NCBI RefSeq assembly: GCF_007858445.1
Contig: NZ_VIGV01000002.1
Location: 788,403-852,402, forward strand
Direction: 5' to 3'
Source of the DNA: Tsukamurella sputi
GTDB taxonomy: Bacteria; Actinomycetota; Actinomycetes; Mycobacteriales; Mycobacteriaceae
DNA: 64,000 nt
In this document: positions 1 through 8,790 of the stretch, piece by piece
Layout of the letters: each line of letters starts with the position of its first letter
How positions within the stretch are numbered: the first letter of the stretch is position 1
Notes under the pieces: generated by a model
The model's input: only the letters and a program-made list of their open reading frames with translations
The model's database searches: none
Told to the model about the DNA's origin: nothing
Made by a program: the position numbers and the translations under genes

Positions 1-810
1 GACGCGCTCGCGCAGGTCGGCACGCAGCTCGTCGACGGTGTCGAACTCGCTCGCGAGCTGGGCGAACTCGTCGTCCAGCTCGGGCAGCTCGCGCTCCTTG
101 ACGGAATCGACGACCACGGTCACCTCAGCCTCCTGGCCCGCGAACTCGCCGGCCACGAGGGTGGTGGTGAACTGCTTCGACTCGCCGGACTTCAGGCCGA
201 CGACGGCCTCGTCCAGACCGTCGATGAGGTTGCCGGAGCCGACCTCGTGCGAGAGGCCGGTGGTCTTGGCGTCCTCGACGTCCTTGCCGTCGACGGTGGC
301 CGACAGGTCGATGGTGATGAAGTCGCCGGTCTCGACGGCGCGGTCGACGCCCTTGAGGGTGCCGAAGCGGGCGCGCAGGCCCTCGATCTGCTCATCGATG
401 TCGGCGTCGGTGACCTCGAGCGACGGGACCTCGACCTCGATGGTCGAGTACTCGGGCAGCGTGATCTCGGGGCGCACGTCGACCTCAGCGGTGAACGAGA
501 AGGTCTCGCCGTACTCGAGCTTGTCGATGTCGATCTCCGGCTGGCCGAGGGCCTTGACCTCGGACTCCAGGACGGCCTGGCTGTACTTGCCGGGCAGCGC
601 GTCGTTGATCACCTGCGAGAGCACGGCGTCGCGGCCGACACGCGCCTCGATCAGCTTCGCGGGGGCCTTGCCCTTGCGGAAGCCGGGGATGTTGACCTGC
701 TGCGCGAGCGTCTCGTAGGCGCGATCGAAATCGGGCGCGAGCTCGTCGAAGGGAACCTCGACGCTCAGGCGGACGCGAGTCGGGCTCAGCTGCTCGACGG
801 TGCTCTTCAC
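1..810 (-). CDS. tig: Trigger factor (ribosome-associated chaperone), 3' end beyond window
   Basis: This is a ribosome-bound peptidyl-prolyl isomerase and chaperone that shields nascent chains in the cytoplasm. The reading frame starts at a GTG (810) behind a good AGGAGA ribosome site and stays open to the window edge, giving 270 codons. The N-terminal ribosome-binding domain carries the trigger-factor signature 'PGFRKGKAP' at about residues 44-52. The central FKBP-like PPIase domain follows, with '[15 protein letters not shown]' around residue 160. The C-terminal domain is only begun; the family is usually 430-470 residues. It was recognised from the translated minus strand. Many long antisense frames cover it and are shadows. 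Confidence 0.95.
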   Translation of the reverse strand, partial: MKSTVEQLSPTRVRLSVEVPFDELAPDFDRAYETLAQQVNIPGFRKGKAPAKLIEARVGRDAVLSQVINDALPGKYSQAVLESEVKALGQPEIDIDKLEYGETFSFTAEVDVRPEITLPEYSTIEVEVPSLEVTDADIDEQIEGLRARFGTLKGVDRAVETGDFITIDLSATVDGKDVEDAKTTGLSHEVGSGNLIDGLDEAVVGLKSGESKQFTTTLVAGEFAGQEAEVTVVVDSVKERELPELDDEFAQLASEFDTVDELRADLRERV

Positions 811-980
811 TCGTTCTCCTCGGGTTGGTATCAGCAGGAGGGCCGTGATGTGCGGTTTCCTGCGGGCAGCACGGGACCCCGTCGGGCCCACGGCACTCGG
901 ACAAGCGTACGCGACGGTGTCCGGTCCCCGACAGGCCGGGCGGGCGGGCGTACGGGCCGACGATCCGACATGATGAGCGG

Positions 981-1367
981 ATGATCCTGGCCGGACTCGT
1001 CCTCGCCGCCCTGGCGGCGCTCGTGCACTGCTTCATCTTCTATCTGGAGTCGATCGCGTGGACCTCCGCGCGTGCGCGGGCGGCCTTCGGTACGACCGAG
1101 GAGACCGCTGAGGTGACGCGCCCACTCGCGTTCAACCAGGGCTTCTACAACCTGTTCCTGGCGATCGCGGTGTTCCTGGGGATCGTCCTGTTCTCGTCGC
1201 AGCGCGCCGTGGGCGCCACGCTCGTGCTCGTGGGCGTCGGATCGATGCTGGCCGCGGCACTGGTACTCGCGCTGTCGGACCGGTCGAAGCTCCGGGCGGC
1301 CGCGATCCAGGGAACCGCACCGCTGCTCGCGATCATCGCACTGGTGATCGGTCTCCTCGCGGCCTAG
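981..1367 (+). CDS. DUF1304 family small integral membrane protein
   Basis: A 128-residue, very hydrophobic protein with about four membrane helices. The family hallmarks are an N-terminal helix, then '[12 protein letters not shown]', a short loop and '[13 protein letters not shown]' at about residues 51-63. DUF1304 members are about 120 residues, so this one is full length. No biochemical function is established for the family. It is a lone gene, with the acetyltransferase gene starting about 10 bases downstream, so the two may be co-transcribed. Confidence 0.85.
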   Translation: MILAGLVLAALAALVHCFIFYLESIAWTSARARAAFGTTEETAEVTRPLAFNQGFYNLFLAIAVFLGIVLFSSQRAVGATLVLVGVGSMLAAALVLALSDRSKLRAAAIQGTAPLLAIIALVIGLLAA

Positions 1368-1377
1368 CGTGGGTTCC

Positions 1378-1899
1378 ATGACCGTTCAGCTGCGCGCGAT
1401 GGAGCGCACGGACCTGCGGTTCGTGCACGGACTGTTCAATGACCGCGCCGTGATGTCGTACTGGTTCGAGGAGCCCTTCGACGCGCTCGCCGAACTCGAG
1501 GACATCTACGAGCGACACGTCCACGACGAGCGCGAGCGCCGGTTCATCATCGAACACGACGGGCTACCGGTGGGCCTGGTCGAGCTCGTGGAGATCAACT
1601 TCATCCACCGGAACTGCGAGTTCCAGATCATCGTCGCGCCGGCCGCACAGGGCCACGGCTACGCGGGCGTCGCCACGCGCAAGGCGCTCGACTACGCCTT
1701 CCGGATCCTCAACCTGCACAAGGTGTACCTCTACGTGGACGTCGCGAACGAGAAGGCGGCGCACATCTACGAGAAGATCGGTTTCGTCCAGGAGGGGCTG
1801 CTCCGCGAGGAGTTCTTCTCGAACGGCTCCTACCGGGACGCACGCCTGATGGGCGTCTTCCAGCGCGACTTCCTCGCCACCGACTCGCCGCCCGCCTGA
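1378..1899 (+). CDS. GNAT N-acetyltransferase, spermidine acetyltransferase (SpeG)-like
   Basis: A 173-residue GCN5-related acetyltransferase. The acetyl-CoA loop is seen as 'AAQGHGYAG', followed by the conserved strand-helix '[26 protein letters not shown]', quoted here in part only as a landmark at about residues 119-144. The pattern resembles SpeG and ribosomal-protein acetyltransferases. The substrate is not readable from sequence; a polyamine is likely. I chose the ATG at 1378; a GTG at 1369 would add three residues. Neither start has a strong ribosome site. Confidence 0.85.
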   Translation: MTVQLRAMERTDLRFVHGLFNDRAVMSYWFEEPFDALAELEDIYERHVHDERERRFIIEHDGLPVGLVELVEINFIHRNCEFQIIVAPAAQGHGYAGVATRKALDYAFRILNLHKVYLYVDVANEKAAHIYEKIGFVQEGLLREEFFSNGSYRDARLMGVFQRDFLATDSPPA

Positions 1900-1999
1900 A
1901 CCCGCTCCGCGCACAGTGTGATGCGCCTCCCACCGCGGCTCGAATGTGAATCGATGCGGCCGCACGGCGAAGGCCGGTTCCCCTCGGTAACCATGGGGA

Positions 2000-2755
2000 A
2001 TGACCACCTCGACGGAGCATCAGCCCACGAAGCAGCAGCCCCGCCCGGTCGTCTCCCGGGATGCGGCCATCGGTTCCGACGCGCGCCTGTCCTGGCTCCT
2101 CGCCGGGGTCGCCGGCATGGTCGGCGCGGTCGCCTTCCTCCATTCGGCCGGGTACTTCGTGACCTTCATGACCGGCAACACCGAACGCGCGGTGCTCACC
2201 TGGTTCAAGGCCTCGGACGCGCAGCAGATCGCCGGAGCGGGCGCGCTCGCCGCGACCGCCCTCATCGTCGCCTTCGTGACCGGCGTGGTGGTCGCCTCGA
2301 TCTGCCGCCGGTACTTCTGGCACGGACATCCGCACGGGCCGACCGTGCTGACCACCGCGGGCCTGCTCGTCGCGTCCGCGACGGACTTCGTTCTCGACGG
2401 ATTCGACGAGCCGGAGGTGCGTTTCGTCCCGATCCTGATCATCACGTTCTCCCTGGGTGCACTGAACACCTCGTTCACGAAGAACGGCGAGGTCTCGGTC
2501 CCGCTGTCGTACGTGACCGGCACGCTGGTCAAGCTCGGACAGGGCATCGAGCGGCACGCGACGAGGAACGGCACCGTCTTCGACTGGCTCGGATACGCGC
2601 TGGTCTACGTGGGCTTCGTGCTCGGCGCCGCGGTCGGCGGCGTCATCGGCTCGTTCGTCACGGGCCCGCAGGTGATCCTCGTGGCCGGCCTCCTCTGCGG
2701 CGTCACCACCCTGGTCACCTTCCTCCACTCGGATCGGCAGAAGCTGCTGGGCTGA
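2000..2755 (+). CDS. DUF1275 (YoaK-like) membrane protein
   Basis: A 251-residue protein with six or more membrane helices and the DUF1275 signature 'GYFVTFMTGNTERAVL' in the first third, then 'LGALNTSFTKNGEVSVPLSYVTGTL' around residues 152-176. Family members are about 220-250 residues and are thought to be transporters, but substrates are unknown. The ATG start follows a 100-base gap after the acetyltransferase gene. Its 3' end overlaps the convergent HxlR gene by 41 bases. Confidence 0.85.
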   Translation: MTTSTEHQPTKQQPRPVVSRDAAIGSDARLSWLLAGVAGMVGAVAFLHSAGYFVTFMTGNTERAVLTWFKASDAQQIAGAGALAATALIVAFVTGVVVASICRRYFWHGHPHGPTVLTTAGLLVASATDFVLDGFDEPEVRFVPILIITFSLGALNTSFTKNGEVSVPLSYVTGTLVKLGQGIERHATRNGTVFDWLGYALVYVGFVLGAAVGGVIGSFVTGPQVILVAGLLCGVTTLVTFLHSDRQKLLG

Positions 2756-3242
2756 CCCCGTCCGCCGCGGGCCATCGATCCGGGTTGAGCCGGATCTCGA
2801 TCGCACTCGCGGGTATCTCGGCACCGTCGACGGCGGGCCGCGTCCGGACCGCATCACCCGATTCCGCGTCCACGAAGACGAGCGGCGGACCGTCGGGCTG
2901 CAGGTGGGCGTCCCCGAACTGCACCAGGGCCAGGAACACCGGGAGCAGATCCTGCCCGGCCGGGGTCAAGTGGTACTCGGCGCGGGCTCGCGAACCGGGC
3001 TCACGGTACTCCGTCGCCACGATGAGATCGGCGGAGGCGAGTTGCTTGAGGGCGCGCGACACCGCCGGCGCCGAGGTCGCCGTCCGGGTGACGAGATCAT
3101 CGAACCGGGTGGTGCCGTAGAGCAGTTCCCGCAGCACGAGGAACACCGTCTTCGTGGTGAGCAGATCGAGTGTGCGCGCCGCGGAGCAGCCGTCGCCGAT
3201 CGCCCACCTGCTCCTGTCGCGCAGTCGTTCCTCGAACTCCAT
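2715..3242 (-). CDS. HxlR-family winged-helix transcriptional regulator
   Basis: A 175-residue DNA-binding protein. The HxlR winged helix spans about residues 8-105: 'GDGCSAARTLDLLTTKTV' replaces the usual C-S/WTLLIL motif, then 'RFDDLVTRTATSAPAVSRAL' (recognition helix) and 'YHLTPAGQDLLPVFLAL'. Start ATG 3242 was preferred over an upstream in-frame codon, because upstream DNA is the palindromic operator region. The C-terminal 70 residues are an extension common in duplicated or fused HxlR proteins. It is transcribed divergently from the dehydrogenase gene, which it probably represses. Confidence 0.85.
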   Translation of the reverse strand: MEFEERLRDRSRWAIGDGCSAARTLDLLTTKTVFLVLRELLYGTTRFDDLVTRTATSAPAVSRALKQLASADLIVATEYREPGSRARAEYHLTPAGQDLLPVFLALVQFGDAHLQPDGPPLVFVDAESGDAVRTRPAVDGAEIPASAIEIRLNPDRWPAADGVSPAASADPSGGR

Positions 3243-3254
3243 GGCACCATCATA

Positions 3255-3311
3255 ACTAACGCTTGCGTTAGTCAGAAGTGAGTGCTTCAATCAAGCTGAC
3301 TAACGTAGTCA
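3255..3311. promoter_or_regulatory. Two palindromic operator candidates between hxlR and the dehydrogenase gene
   Basis: A perfect inverted repeat with 8-bp arms (ACTAACGC / GCGTTAGT, 2-nt spacer) lies at 3255-3272. A second with 6-bp arms (TGACTA / TAGTCA, 3-nt spacer) lies at 3297-3311. Both contain CTAACG, so they look like two sites for one dimeric regulator. They occupy the divergent promoter region and match the arrangement expected for HxlR autoregulation. Confidence 0.65.
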
Positions 3312-3331
3312 TTACTCAGAAGGAGTTCGCC

Positions 3332-4033
3332 ATGGTCGCTCTCAAGGACGCCGTCGTCGTGGTCACCGGAGGCCGGCGGGGCCTCGGCGCCGCACTGGTC
3401 GACGGTGCGCTCGCCCGCGGGGCCACAAAGGTCTACGCCACCGGCCGGGAGCCCTTCATCGACGCCCGGCCGGAGGTGGTCCCCGTCGCGCTCGAGGTGC
3501 GCTCCGACGACTCGGTCGCCGCCCTGGCGGAGCTCGCCGACGACGCCACGATCGTCTTCAACAACGCCGGGGTCATGACCCCGACCCCGCTTGTCACCGG
3601 TGCGCCGCGGGAGATCGAGGCGATGTTCGACGTGAACGCCTTCGGCCTGCTCCGGGTGGCCCGCGCGTTCGCTCCCGTGCTCGCGGCCAACGGCGGCGGC
3701 GCGCTCGTCGACATGCACTCGGTGCTCTCCTGGCTGGCCGGCTCCGGCGGATACGGCGCCTCCAAGGCCGCCGCCTGGTCGATCACGAACTCGCTGCGCG
3801 CCGAGCTCGCAGCGCAGGGGACGCAGGTGGTCGGCGTGCACGCGGGCTTCATCGACACCGAGATGGTCACGGAGATCCCGCTGCCCAAGGCGACGCCGGC
3901 TGCGATCGCGGGCGCGATCCTCGACGGCGTCGAATCGGGCGCGGTCGAGGTCCTGGCCGACGCCGTCAGCGAGACGACGAAGGCCGCCCTGTCCGGCCCC
4001 GTCGAGAACCTGGCCTTCCCCGCCCACGCCTGA
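3332..4033 (+). CDS. Short-chain dehydrogenase/reductase (classical SDR)
   Basis: A 233-residue NAD(P)-dependent oxidoreductase of the Rossmann fold. Visible motifs are the cofactor loop 'TGGRRGLGA' near residue 10, 'NNAG' near residue 80 and the catalytic Ser...'YGASK' near residues 145-149. The substrate is unknown. The start at ATG 3332 has an AAGGAG site 6 bases upstream; an earlier GTG at 3278 would lie inside the operator region and is rejected. The tautomerase gene follows after 28 bases, suggesting a two-gene operon controlled by the divergent HxlR regulator. Confidence 0.9.
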   Translation: MVALKDAVVVVTGGRRGLGAALVDGALARGATKVYATGREPFIDARPEVVPVALEVRSDDSVAALAELADDATIVFNNAGVMTPTPLVTGAPREIEAMFDVNAFGLLRVARAFAPVLAANGGGALVDMHSVLSWLAGSGGYGASKAAAWSITNSLRAELAAQGTQVVGVHAGFIDTEMVTEIPLPKATPAAIAGAILDGVESGAVEVLADAVSETTKAALSGPVENLAFPAHA

Positions 4034-4061
4034 CGCACCCACCATCGAACAGAGGAATCCC

Positions 4062-4487
4062 ATGCCGCTCTGGAACATCCACCACACGCCCGACGTCTTC
4101 ACGCCCGCCGAGAAGGAGACCCTCGCTGCCGCCATCACGGATCAGTACGCAGCGATCGGGCTCCCCCGCTTCTACGTCGTCGCGCTCTTCCACGAGGTCT
4201 CGCCGGAGAACTTCTTCATCGGCGGCGCGAGCGCGCCCACCGCGGTACGCATCGCCATCGACCACATCGCCCGGCACGCATCCGATTCGGCGAGCCGGAC
4301 GCGGATCGCCGAGTGGGTGCGCGCGATGGTCGCGCCCGCACTGACACGGCACCCGGATCTGCAGTGGGAGTTCCATGTCGACGACACCAGCGAGGAGATG
4401 TGGATGATCAACGGCCTCGTGCCGCCGCCGGCCCAATCGGAGGCGGAACGGAGCTGGGCCACCACGAATCGGACTGCGGTGTACTGA
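4062..4487 (+). CDS. Tautomerase-superfamily protein (cis-CaaD-like)
   Basis: A 141-residue protein beginning Met-Pro-Leu-Trp; removal of Met would expose the catalytic N-terminal proline that defines the superfamily. Length and the 'HHTPDVFTPAEKETLAAAIT' opening fit the cis-3-chloroacrylate dehalogenase-like subgroup, which is twice as long as 4-oxalocrotonate tautomerase monomers. The true substrate cannot be read. It lies 28 bases after the SDR gene, so the pair may act on the same carbonyl compounds. Confidence 0.75.
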   Translation: MPLWNIHHTPDVFTPAEKETLAAAITDQYAAIGLPRFYVVALFHEVSPENFFIGGASAPTAVRIAIDHIARHASDSASRTRIAEWVRAMVAPALTRHPDLQWEFHVDDTSEEMWMINGLVPPPAQSEAERSWATTNRTAVY

Positions 4488-4553
4488 CCCCGGTTGCGGT
4501 CACCGCGATCACAACCGGTGACAGGGGCACCGGTCGCCGATAGGTTCCGGCCG

Positions 4554-5885
4554 GTGAGTACCGCCACCGTCGACACCGCACCCGCGACCTCCGCACCGGA
4601 CCGCTCCCAGCTGCGGAGAGTGATCGCGGCGTCGCTGCTGGGCACGACGGTCGAGTGGTACGACTTCTTCCTGTACTCGACCGCCGCATCGCTGGTGTTC
4701 AACAAACTCTTCTTCCCGGACACCAGTTCGTTCGTCGGCACGATGCTCAGCTTCGTGACCTTCGCGGTCGGATTCGTCATGCGACCCGTCGGCGGCTTGG
4801 TCTTCGGACACATCGGCGACAGGATCGGCCGACGGCAGACGCTCGCGTTGACGATGCTCCTGATGGGTGCGGCGACGGCGCTGATGGGCGCACTGCCGAC
4901 CGCGGGGCAGGTGGGCGTTCTCGCGCCGATCCTGTTGCTGCTCCTGCGCATCGTGCAGGGTTTCGCCCTCGGCGGCGAGTGGGCCGGCGCGGTCCTGCTC
5001 GCCGTCGAGCACGCACCCGCCGGACGGAAGGGACGCTTCGGCGCCATTCCGCAGGTCGGGCTGGCGCTGGGACTGGGTCTCGGCACGGCCGTCTTCGCGC
5101 TGCTGCAAACGGTTTTCGACGACGATCAGTTCCTTCGGTTCGGCTGGCGCATCGCCTTCGCCGTCTCGATCGTGCTCGTGGTGATCGGCATCGTGGTGCG
5201 CCTGGCGGTCGACGAGACGCCCGCCTTCGTCGCGGCACGTGCGACGCTCGACACGACACGCACTCCCCTGCGCCAGTTGCTCTGCGATCCGGCGCTACGG
5301 CGCAGCACGATCGCGGGATGCCTCGCACGCTGGGCCGAGGGGAGCGCGTTCAACACCTGGGGCGTCTTCGCGATCACCTATGCGACGGCGTCTCTGGCGA
5401 TGAACAAGGTGGAGGTGCTCCTCGCGGTCACCGCGGCCGCCCTGGTGATGGCCGTGGTGATCCCGTTCGCGGGTGTGCTGGCCGATCGCGTCGGACCCGG
5501 CCGGGTCTACGGAATCGGCGTGCTGTTGTACGGGCTGGCGGTCTTCCCCGTTTTCGGACTGTTCGGCACCGGGTCGATCGTGTGGTTCACGGTGGGCCTC
5601 GTCGTGGTCTTCGGCCTGATCCACGGCGTCTTCTACGCGGCGCAGGGCACCTTCTTCGCGAGCCTGTTCCCGACCGAGGTCCGGTACACGGGCCTGTCCG
5701 TCGTGTACCAGTTCTCGGGGATCTACGCATCGGGCCTGACGCCCCTCATCCTCACGGCACTCATTCACGGGTCCGACGGTGCGCCGTGGACCGCCGCGGG
5801 TTACCTGGTCGCGACCGCGGCGGTCTCCGTAGCGGCGACCGCGTGGATCCGCCGAGTCGCCCTCACGCGCTTCGATGGAAACTGA
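4554..5885 (+). CDS. MHS-family MFS transporter (metabolite:H+ symporter)
   Basis: A 443-residue twelve-helix permease of the cytoplasmic membrane. The MHS hallmark 'VEWYDFFLYSTAASLVFN' is at about residues 35-52 and the MFS loop 2-3 motif 'GHIGDRIGRRQTL' near residue 90. Relatives carry shikimate, alpha-ketoglutarate, proline/betaine or citrate; the substrate here is unknown. GTG 4554 was chosen because a TTG further upstream would add an unconserved arginine-rich stretch. There is no clear ribosome site. It may be read as a continuation of the SDR/tautomerase operon (66-base gap). Confidence 0.88.
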   Translation: MSTATVDTAPATSAPDRSQLRRVIAASLLGTTVEWYDFFLYSTAASLVFNKLFFPDTSSFVGTMLSFVTFAVGFVMRPVGGLVFGHIGDRIGRRQTLALTMLLMGAATALMGALPTAGQVGVLAPILLLLLRIVQGFALGGEWAGAVLLAVEHAPAGRKGRFGAIPQVGLALGLGLGTAVFALLQTVFDDDQFLRFGWRIAFAVSIVLVVIGIVVRLAVDETPAFVAARATLDTTRTPLRQLLCDPALRRSTIAGCLARWAEGSAFNTWGVFAITYATASLAMNKVEVLLAVTAAALVMAVVIPFAGVLADRVGPGRVYGIGVLLYGLAVFPVFGLFGTGSIVWFTVGLVVVFGLIHGVFYAAQGTFFASLFPTEVRYTGLSVVYQFSGIYASGLTPLILTALIHGSDGAPWTAAGYLVATAAVSVAATAWIRRVALTRFDGN

Positions 5886-5911
5886 TTGGAACATCCGATC
5901 GCCGTCTGATA

Positions 5912-5929
5912 TTGTTTCGAACAAGTTCG
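5912..5929. promoter_or_regulatory. AT-rich palindrome upstream of the uracil-DNA glycosylase gene
   Basis: TTGTT-TCG-AACAA is overlapped by CGAAC-AA-GTTCG. The second resembles an actinobacterial LexA box (CGAAC N4 GTTCG) but its spacer is 2 nt, not 4. A different dimeric regulator is more likely. The region 5886-6041 holds no other gene. Confidence 0.3.
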
Positions 5930-6041
5930 TGAGCGTGACTGTAAACCGCTCAGTGAAACAGAGGCCGGGGCGCGTTACAGGTGCCACCGGCCTCGCCCAT
6001 ATCCAGAGCCCCTCGCGCGCCCCGCGGCCTAGGCTCGTGTC

Positions 6042-7181
6042 ATGGCCCGTCCCGCCCGATCCACAGCGCCGGAGAAGGCACCGTCCGCGGCGATGAGCGC
6101 GCGATCCGTGCGGGACCTGGACTCTCTGATCCGCTCGTGCCGGGCATGCCCGCGGCTCGTGGCGTGGCGGGAGGACGTCGCGCGCGTGAAGCGCGCCGCG
6201 TTCGCCAACCAGGAGTACTGGGGCAAGCCCGTTCCGGGGTTCGGGCCCGCGGACGCTCGGATGCTCGTCGTAGGGCTGGCGCCGGCGGCGCACGGCGCCA
6301 ACCGGACCGGGCGCATGTTCACCGGTGATCGGAGCGGCGACGTGCTGTTCGCCGCCCTGCACGCCGTCGGGCTCGCGAACCAGCCTCACGCCGTCGCGGT
6401 CGAGGACGGCCTGCGGCTCACCGACGTCCGTATCAGCTCGCCGGTCCGCTGCGCGCCACCGGAGAACAAGCCGACGCCGGCCGAGCGCCGCGCGTGCTCC
6501 CCTTTCCTCGCCCGCGAGCTCGAGCTGTTGACGTCCGTGCGGGTCGCGGTGGTGCTGGGCGGATTCGGCTGGCAGGCTCTCTTCGCGGTGCTGTCCGACG
6601 GTGGCTGGCTCGTCCCGCGCCCGAGGCCCGCGTTCGGGCACGGCGCCTGGGTGGACCTGAACCATCCCGACGGCCGCACGCTCACCGTGCTCGGCTGCTT
6701 CCATGTGAGCCAGCAGAACACCTTCACCGGACGGCTCACCCCCGCCATGCTGGAGGATGTTCTGACGACCGCCCGATCGATCGCGGTCGACGGCGCGGCG
6801 AAGGGAACCAGCATGACGGTCCGGGTCAAGCGGGTGTACGAGGCGCAAGCAGAGGGCGACGGTGAACGGATCCTCGTGGACCGGCTGTGGCCCCGCGGGA
6901 TCAGCAAGGACCGCGCCGATCTGACCGAATGGTGCAAGGCCGTCTCGCCGTCGACGGAGCTGCGGAAATGGTACGAGCACGATCCCGCGAGGTACCCCGA
7001 GTTCGTCGAGCGGTACAAGGCCGAGCTCGCCGAACCCGAAGCGGCGTCCGCCTACGACGGGCTCGCGGCACGGGTGTCCCGCGGTCCGGTCACCCTCCTC
7101 ACCGCGTCGAAGGCGGAGGACATCAGCCACGCACACGTGCTCGCGGCCCTGCTGAGTGGACGCGATCCACTCGTACGGTGA
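6042..7181 (+). CDS. Family-5 uracil-DNA glycosylase (UdgB) fused to a DUF488 domain
   Basis: A 379-residue protein with two domains in one frame. Residues about 20-245 are UdgB, which excises uracil and some deaminated purines from DNA. It shows 'GLAPAAHGANRTGRMFTGD', the C-terminal 'FHVSQQNTFTGRLT' loop and paired cysteines ('CRACP', later 'RCAPPENK' and 'RACSPF') expected to hold an iron-sulfur cluster. Residues 258-379 are a full DUF488 domain starting 'MTVRVKRVYE' with 'LVDRLWPRGISK'. There is no stop between them, but ATG 6813 has its own AAGGGA ribosome site, so DUF488 may also be made alone. DUF488 function is unknown. Confidence 0.88.
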   Translation: MARPARSTAPEKAPSAAMSARSVRDLDSLIRSCRACPRLVAWREDVARVKRAAFANQEYWGKPVPGFGPADARMLVVGLAPAAHGANRTGRMFTGDRSGDVLFAALHAVGLANQPHAVAVEDGLRLTDVRISSPVRCAPPENKPTPAERRACSPFLARELELLTSVRVAVVLGGFGWQALFAVLSDGGWLVPRPRPAFGHGAWVDLNHPDGRTLTVLGCFHVSQQNTFTGRLTPAMLEDVLTTARSIAVDGAAKGTSMTVRVKRVYEAQAEGDGERILVDRLWPRGISKDRADLTEWCKAVSPSTELRKWYEHDPARYPEFVERYKAELAEPEAASAYDGLAARVSRGPVTLLTASKAEDISHAHVLAALLSGRDPLVR

Positions 7182-7239
7182 GCTCACGGACTTCGCCGAC
7201 CCGCACCGTCGAACTCCTTCCGACTGCTAGCGTCGCGCC

Positions 7240-8655
7240 GTGGCCGCGTTGTCCTTCCTCGACCGAGAGCACTCCGTCGCACCGCTGAACTACAACCGGT
7301 GGTTGATCCCTCCTGCGGCGTTGGCGATCCACCTGTGCATCGGCCAGGTGTACGCGACGAGCGTCTACAAGGACGCCCTGGTCAAGCACTTCGACACCAA
7401 CAAGACGATGATCGGCATCGTCTTCTCCATCGCCATCGTGATGCTGGGACTCTCCGCAGCCGTCTTCGGCACCTGGGTGGATCGAGTGGGTCCGCGTCGC
7501 ACGATGTTCACCTCCGCGAGCTGCTGGGGCGCCGGGTTCCTCATCGCCGCAGCGGGTATCGCGACCGGCCAGTTGTGGCTCGTCTACCTCGGCTACGGCG
7601 TGGTCGGCGGCATCGGGCTCGGATTGGGCTACATCTCGCCCGTGTCGACGTTGATGAAGTGGTTCCCCGATCGGCCCGGTCTTGCGACGGGCATGGCCAT
7701 CATGGGCTTCGGCGGCGGCGCCATGGTCGCCTCCCCGCTGTCGAAGGAGCTCCTGAAGCTCTACGGCGGCGCGGAGGCCGGCGGCAGCGCGGTGACCAAG
7801 CTCTTCCTGACCCTCGGCATCGCGTACTTCCTGGTGATGATGATGGGCGTCTTCACGATTCGCGTGCCCGCGCCCGGATACATGCCCGCCGGCTTCGAGC
7901 CCGCGAGCGTCACGTCCAAGGCGATGGTCAGTGGCGGGAACGTCTCCGCCGCCAACGCGATCAAGACGCCGCAGTTCTGGCTGCTGTGGATCGTGCTGCT
8001 GTGCAATGTGACTGCGGGCATCGGCATCCTCGAGCAGGCCGCCGATATGATCCAGGACTTCTTCCGCGACGCCGGCGGCGTGTCCACGGTGACCGCGACC
8101 GTCGCCGCCGGCTTCGTCGGGCTCTTGTCCGTCGCGAACATGGCGGGTCGCCTCGGCTGGTCGACGACCTCGGACTACATCGGGCGCAAACCGACCTACA
8201 TGATGTATCTCGGTGTCGGTGTCCTGCTCTATCTCGGGCTGGCCACCGTCGGTGCGTCGTCGACGGCGTTGTTCGTCCTGTTCTGCGCGGTGATCATCTC
8301 CTTCTACGGAGGCGGATTCGCCACGGTGCCGGCGTACCTCCGCGATCTGTTCGGCACGTACCAGGTGGGCGCGATCCACGGTCGGCTACTGACGGCGTGG
8401 TCGACGGCGGGCGTACTCGGCCCGCTCATCGTCAACCGGGTACTGGACTCGAAGAAGGACCGCGTCGACGAAGCGGGGAAAGCAGTCCCGCTCGAGGCGG
8501 CGGATTACCATCTCGCCCTGTACATCATGGTCGCCGTGCTCGTCGTGGGCTTCCTCGCCAACCTGGCCATCCGTCCCGTCTCGGATCGGTGGCACGAGAA
8601 GGGCACCGTCGTCGACGCCGTCGACGCGGCGCACGGACCGAAGGGAGCATCGTGA
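7240..8655 (+). CDS. OFA-family MFS transporter (oxalate/formate antiporter-like)
   Basis: A 471-residue permease with twelve predicted helices. It opens with 'NYNRWLIPPAALAIHLCIGQVYATSV', a typical OFA start cited here only as a landmark at residues 13-38, and later has 'YISPVSTLMKWFPDRPGLATGMAIMGFGGG' around residues 130-159. OFA carriers exchange small carboxylates. The start is GTG 7240. Its stop overlaps the GTG of a 42-residue partner gene, so the two are translationally coupled. An N-terminal 'Y-G-W' type start and C-terminal charged tail fit full length. Confidence 0.87.
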   Translation: MAALSFLDREHSVAPLNYNRWLIPPAALAIHLCIGQVYATSVYKDALVKHFDTNKTMIGIVFSIAIVMLGLSAAVFGTWVDRVGPRRTMFTSASCWGAGFLIAAAGIATGQLWLVYLGYGVVGGIGLGLGYISPVSTLMKWFPDRPGLATGMAIMGFGGGAMVASPLSKELLKLYGGAEAGGSAVTKLFLTLGIAYFLVMMMGVFTIRVPAPGYMPAGFEPASVTSKAMVSGGNVSAANAIKTPQFWLLWIVLLCNVTAGIGILEQAADMIQDFFRDAGGVSTVTATVAAGFVGLLSVANMAGRLGWSTTSDYIGRKPTYMMYLGVGVLLYLGLATVGASSTALFVLFCAVIISFYGGGFATVPAYLRDLFGTYQVGAIHGRLLTAWSTAGVLGPLIVNRVLDSKKDRVDEAGKAVPLEAADYHLALYIMVAVLVVGFLANLAIRPVSDRWHEKGTVVDAVDAAHGPKGAS

Positions 8656-8780
8656 CCGAGGCCGAATCCGATGGACGGCACCCCGTCCAGCTCGTGGTCA
8701 CCTGGACCCTCGTGACCGTCCCGCTGCTGTACGGGCTCTACCACGCCGTCGACGCGGCGCTCCAGCTCTTCCAGGGCTGA
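8652..8780 (+). CDS. Small single-helix partner of the OFA transporter (MFS small subunit type)
   Basis: A 42-residue peptide starting at a GTG that overlaps the TGA of the OFA gene (GTGA). It has one membrane helix, 'LVVTWTLVTVPLLYGLYHAV', and no other domain. Short proteins of this kind are recurrently encoded directly after OFA carriers and are annotated as transporter small subunits. The role is inferred from position only. Confidence 0.7.
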   Translation: MTEAESDGRHPVQLVVTWTLVTVPLLYGLYHAVDAALQLFQG

Positions 8781-8790
8781 CTCTGCGCCC

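Noticed and set aside
5295-7187. A 630-codon leftward frame opposite the MHS transporter and glycosylase genes
   Set aside because: It spans two unrelated, well-supported plus-strand genes and the gap between them, and it has shadow-type composition.
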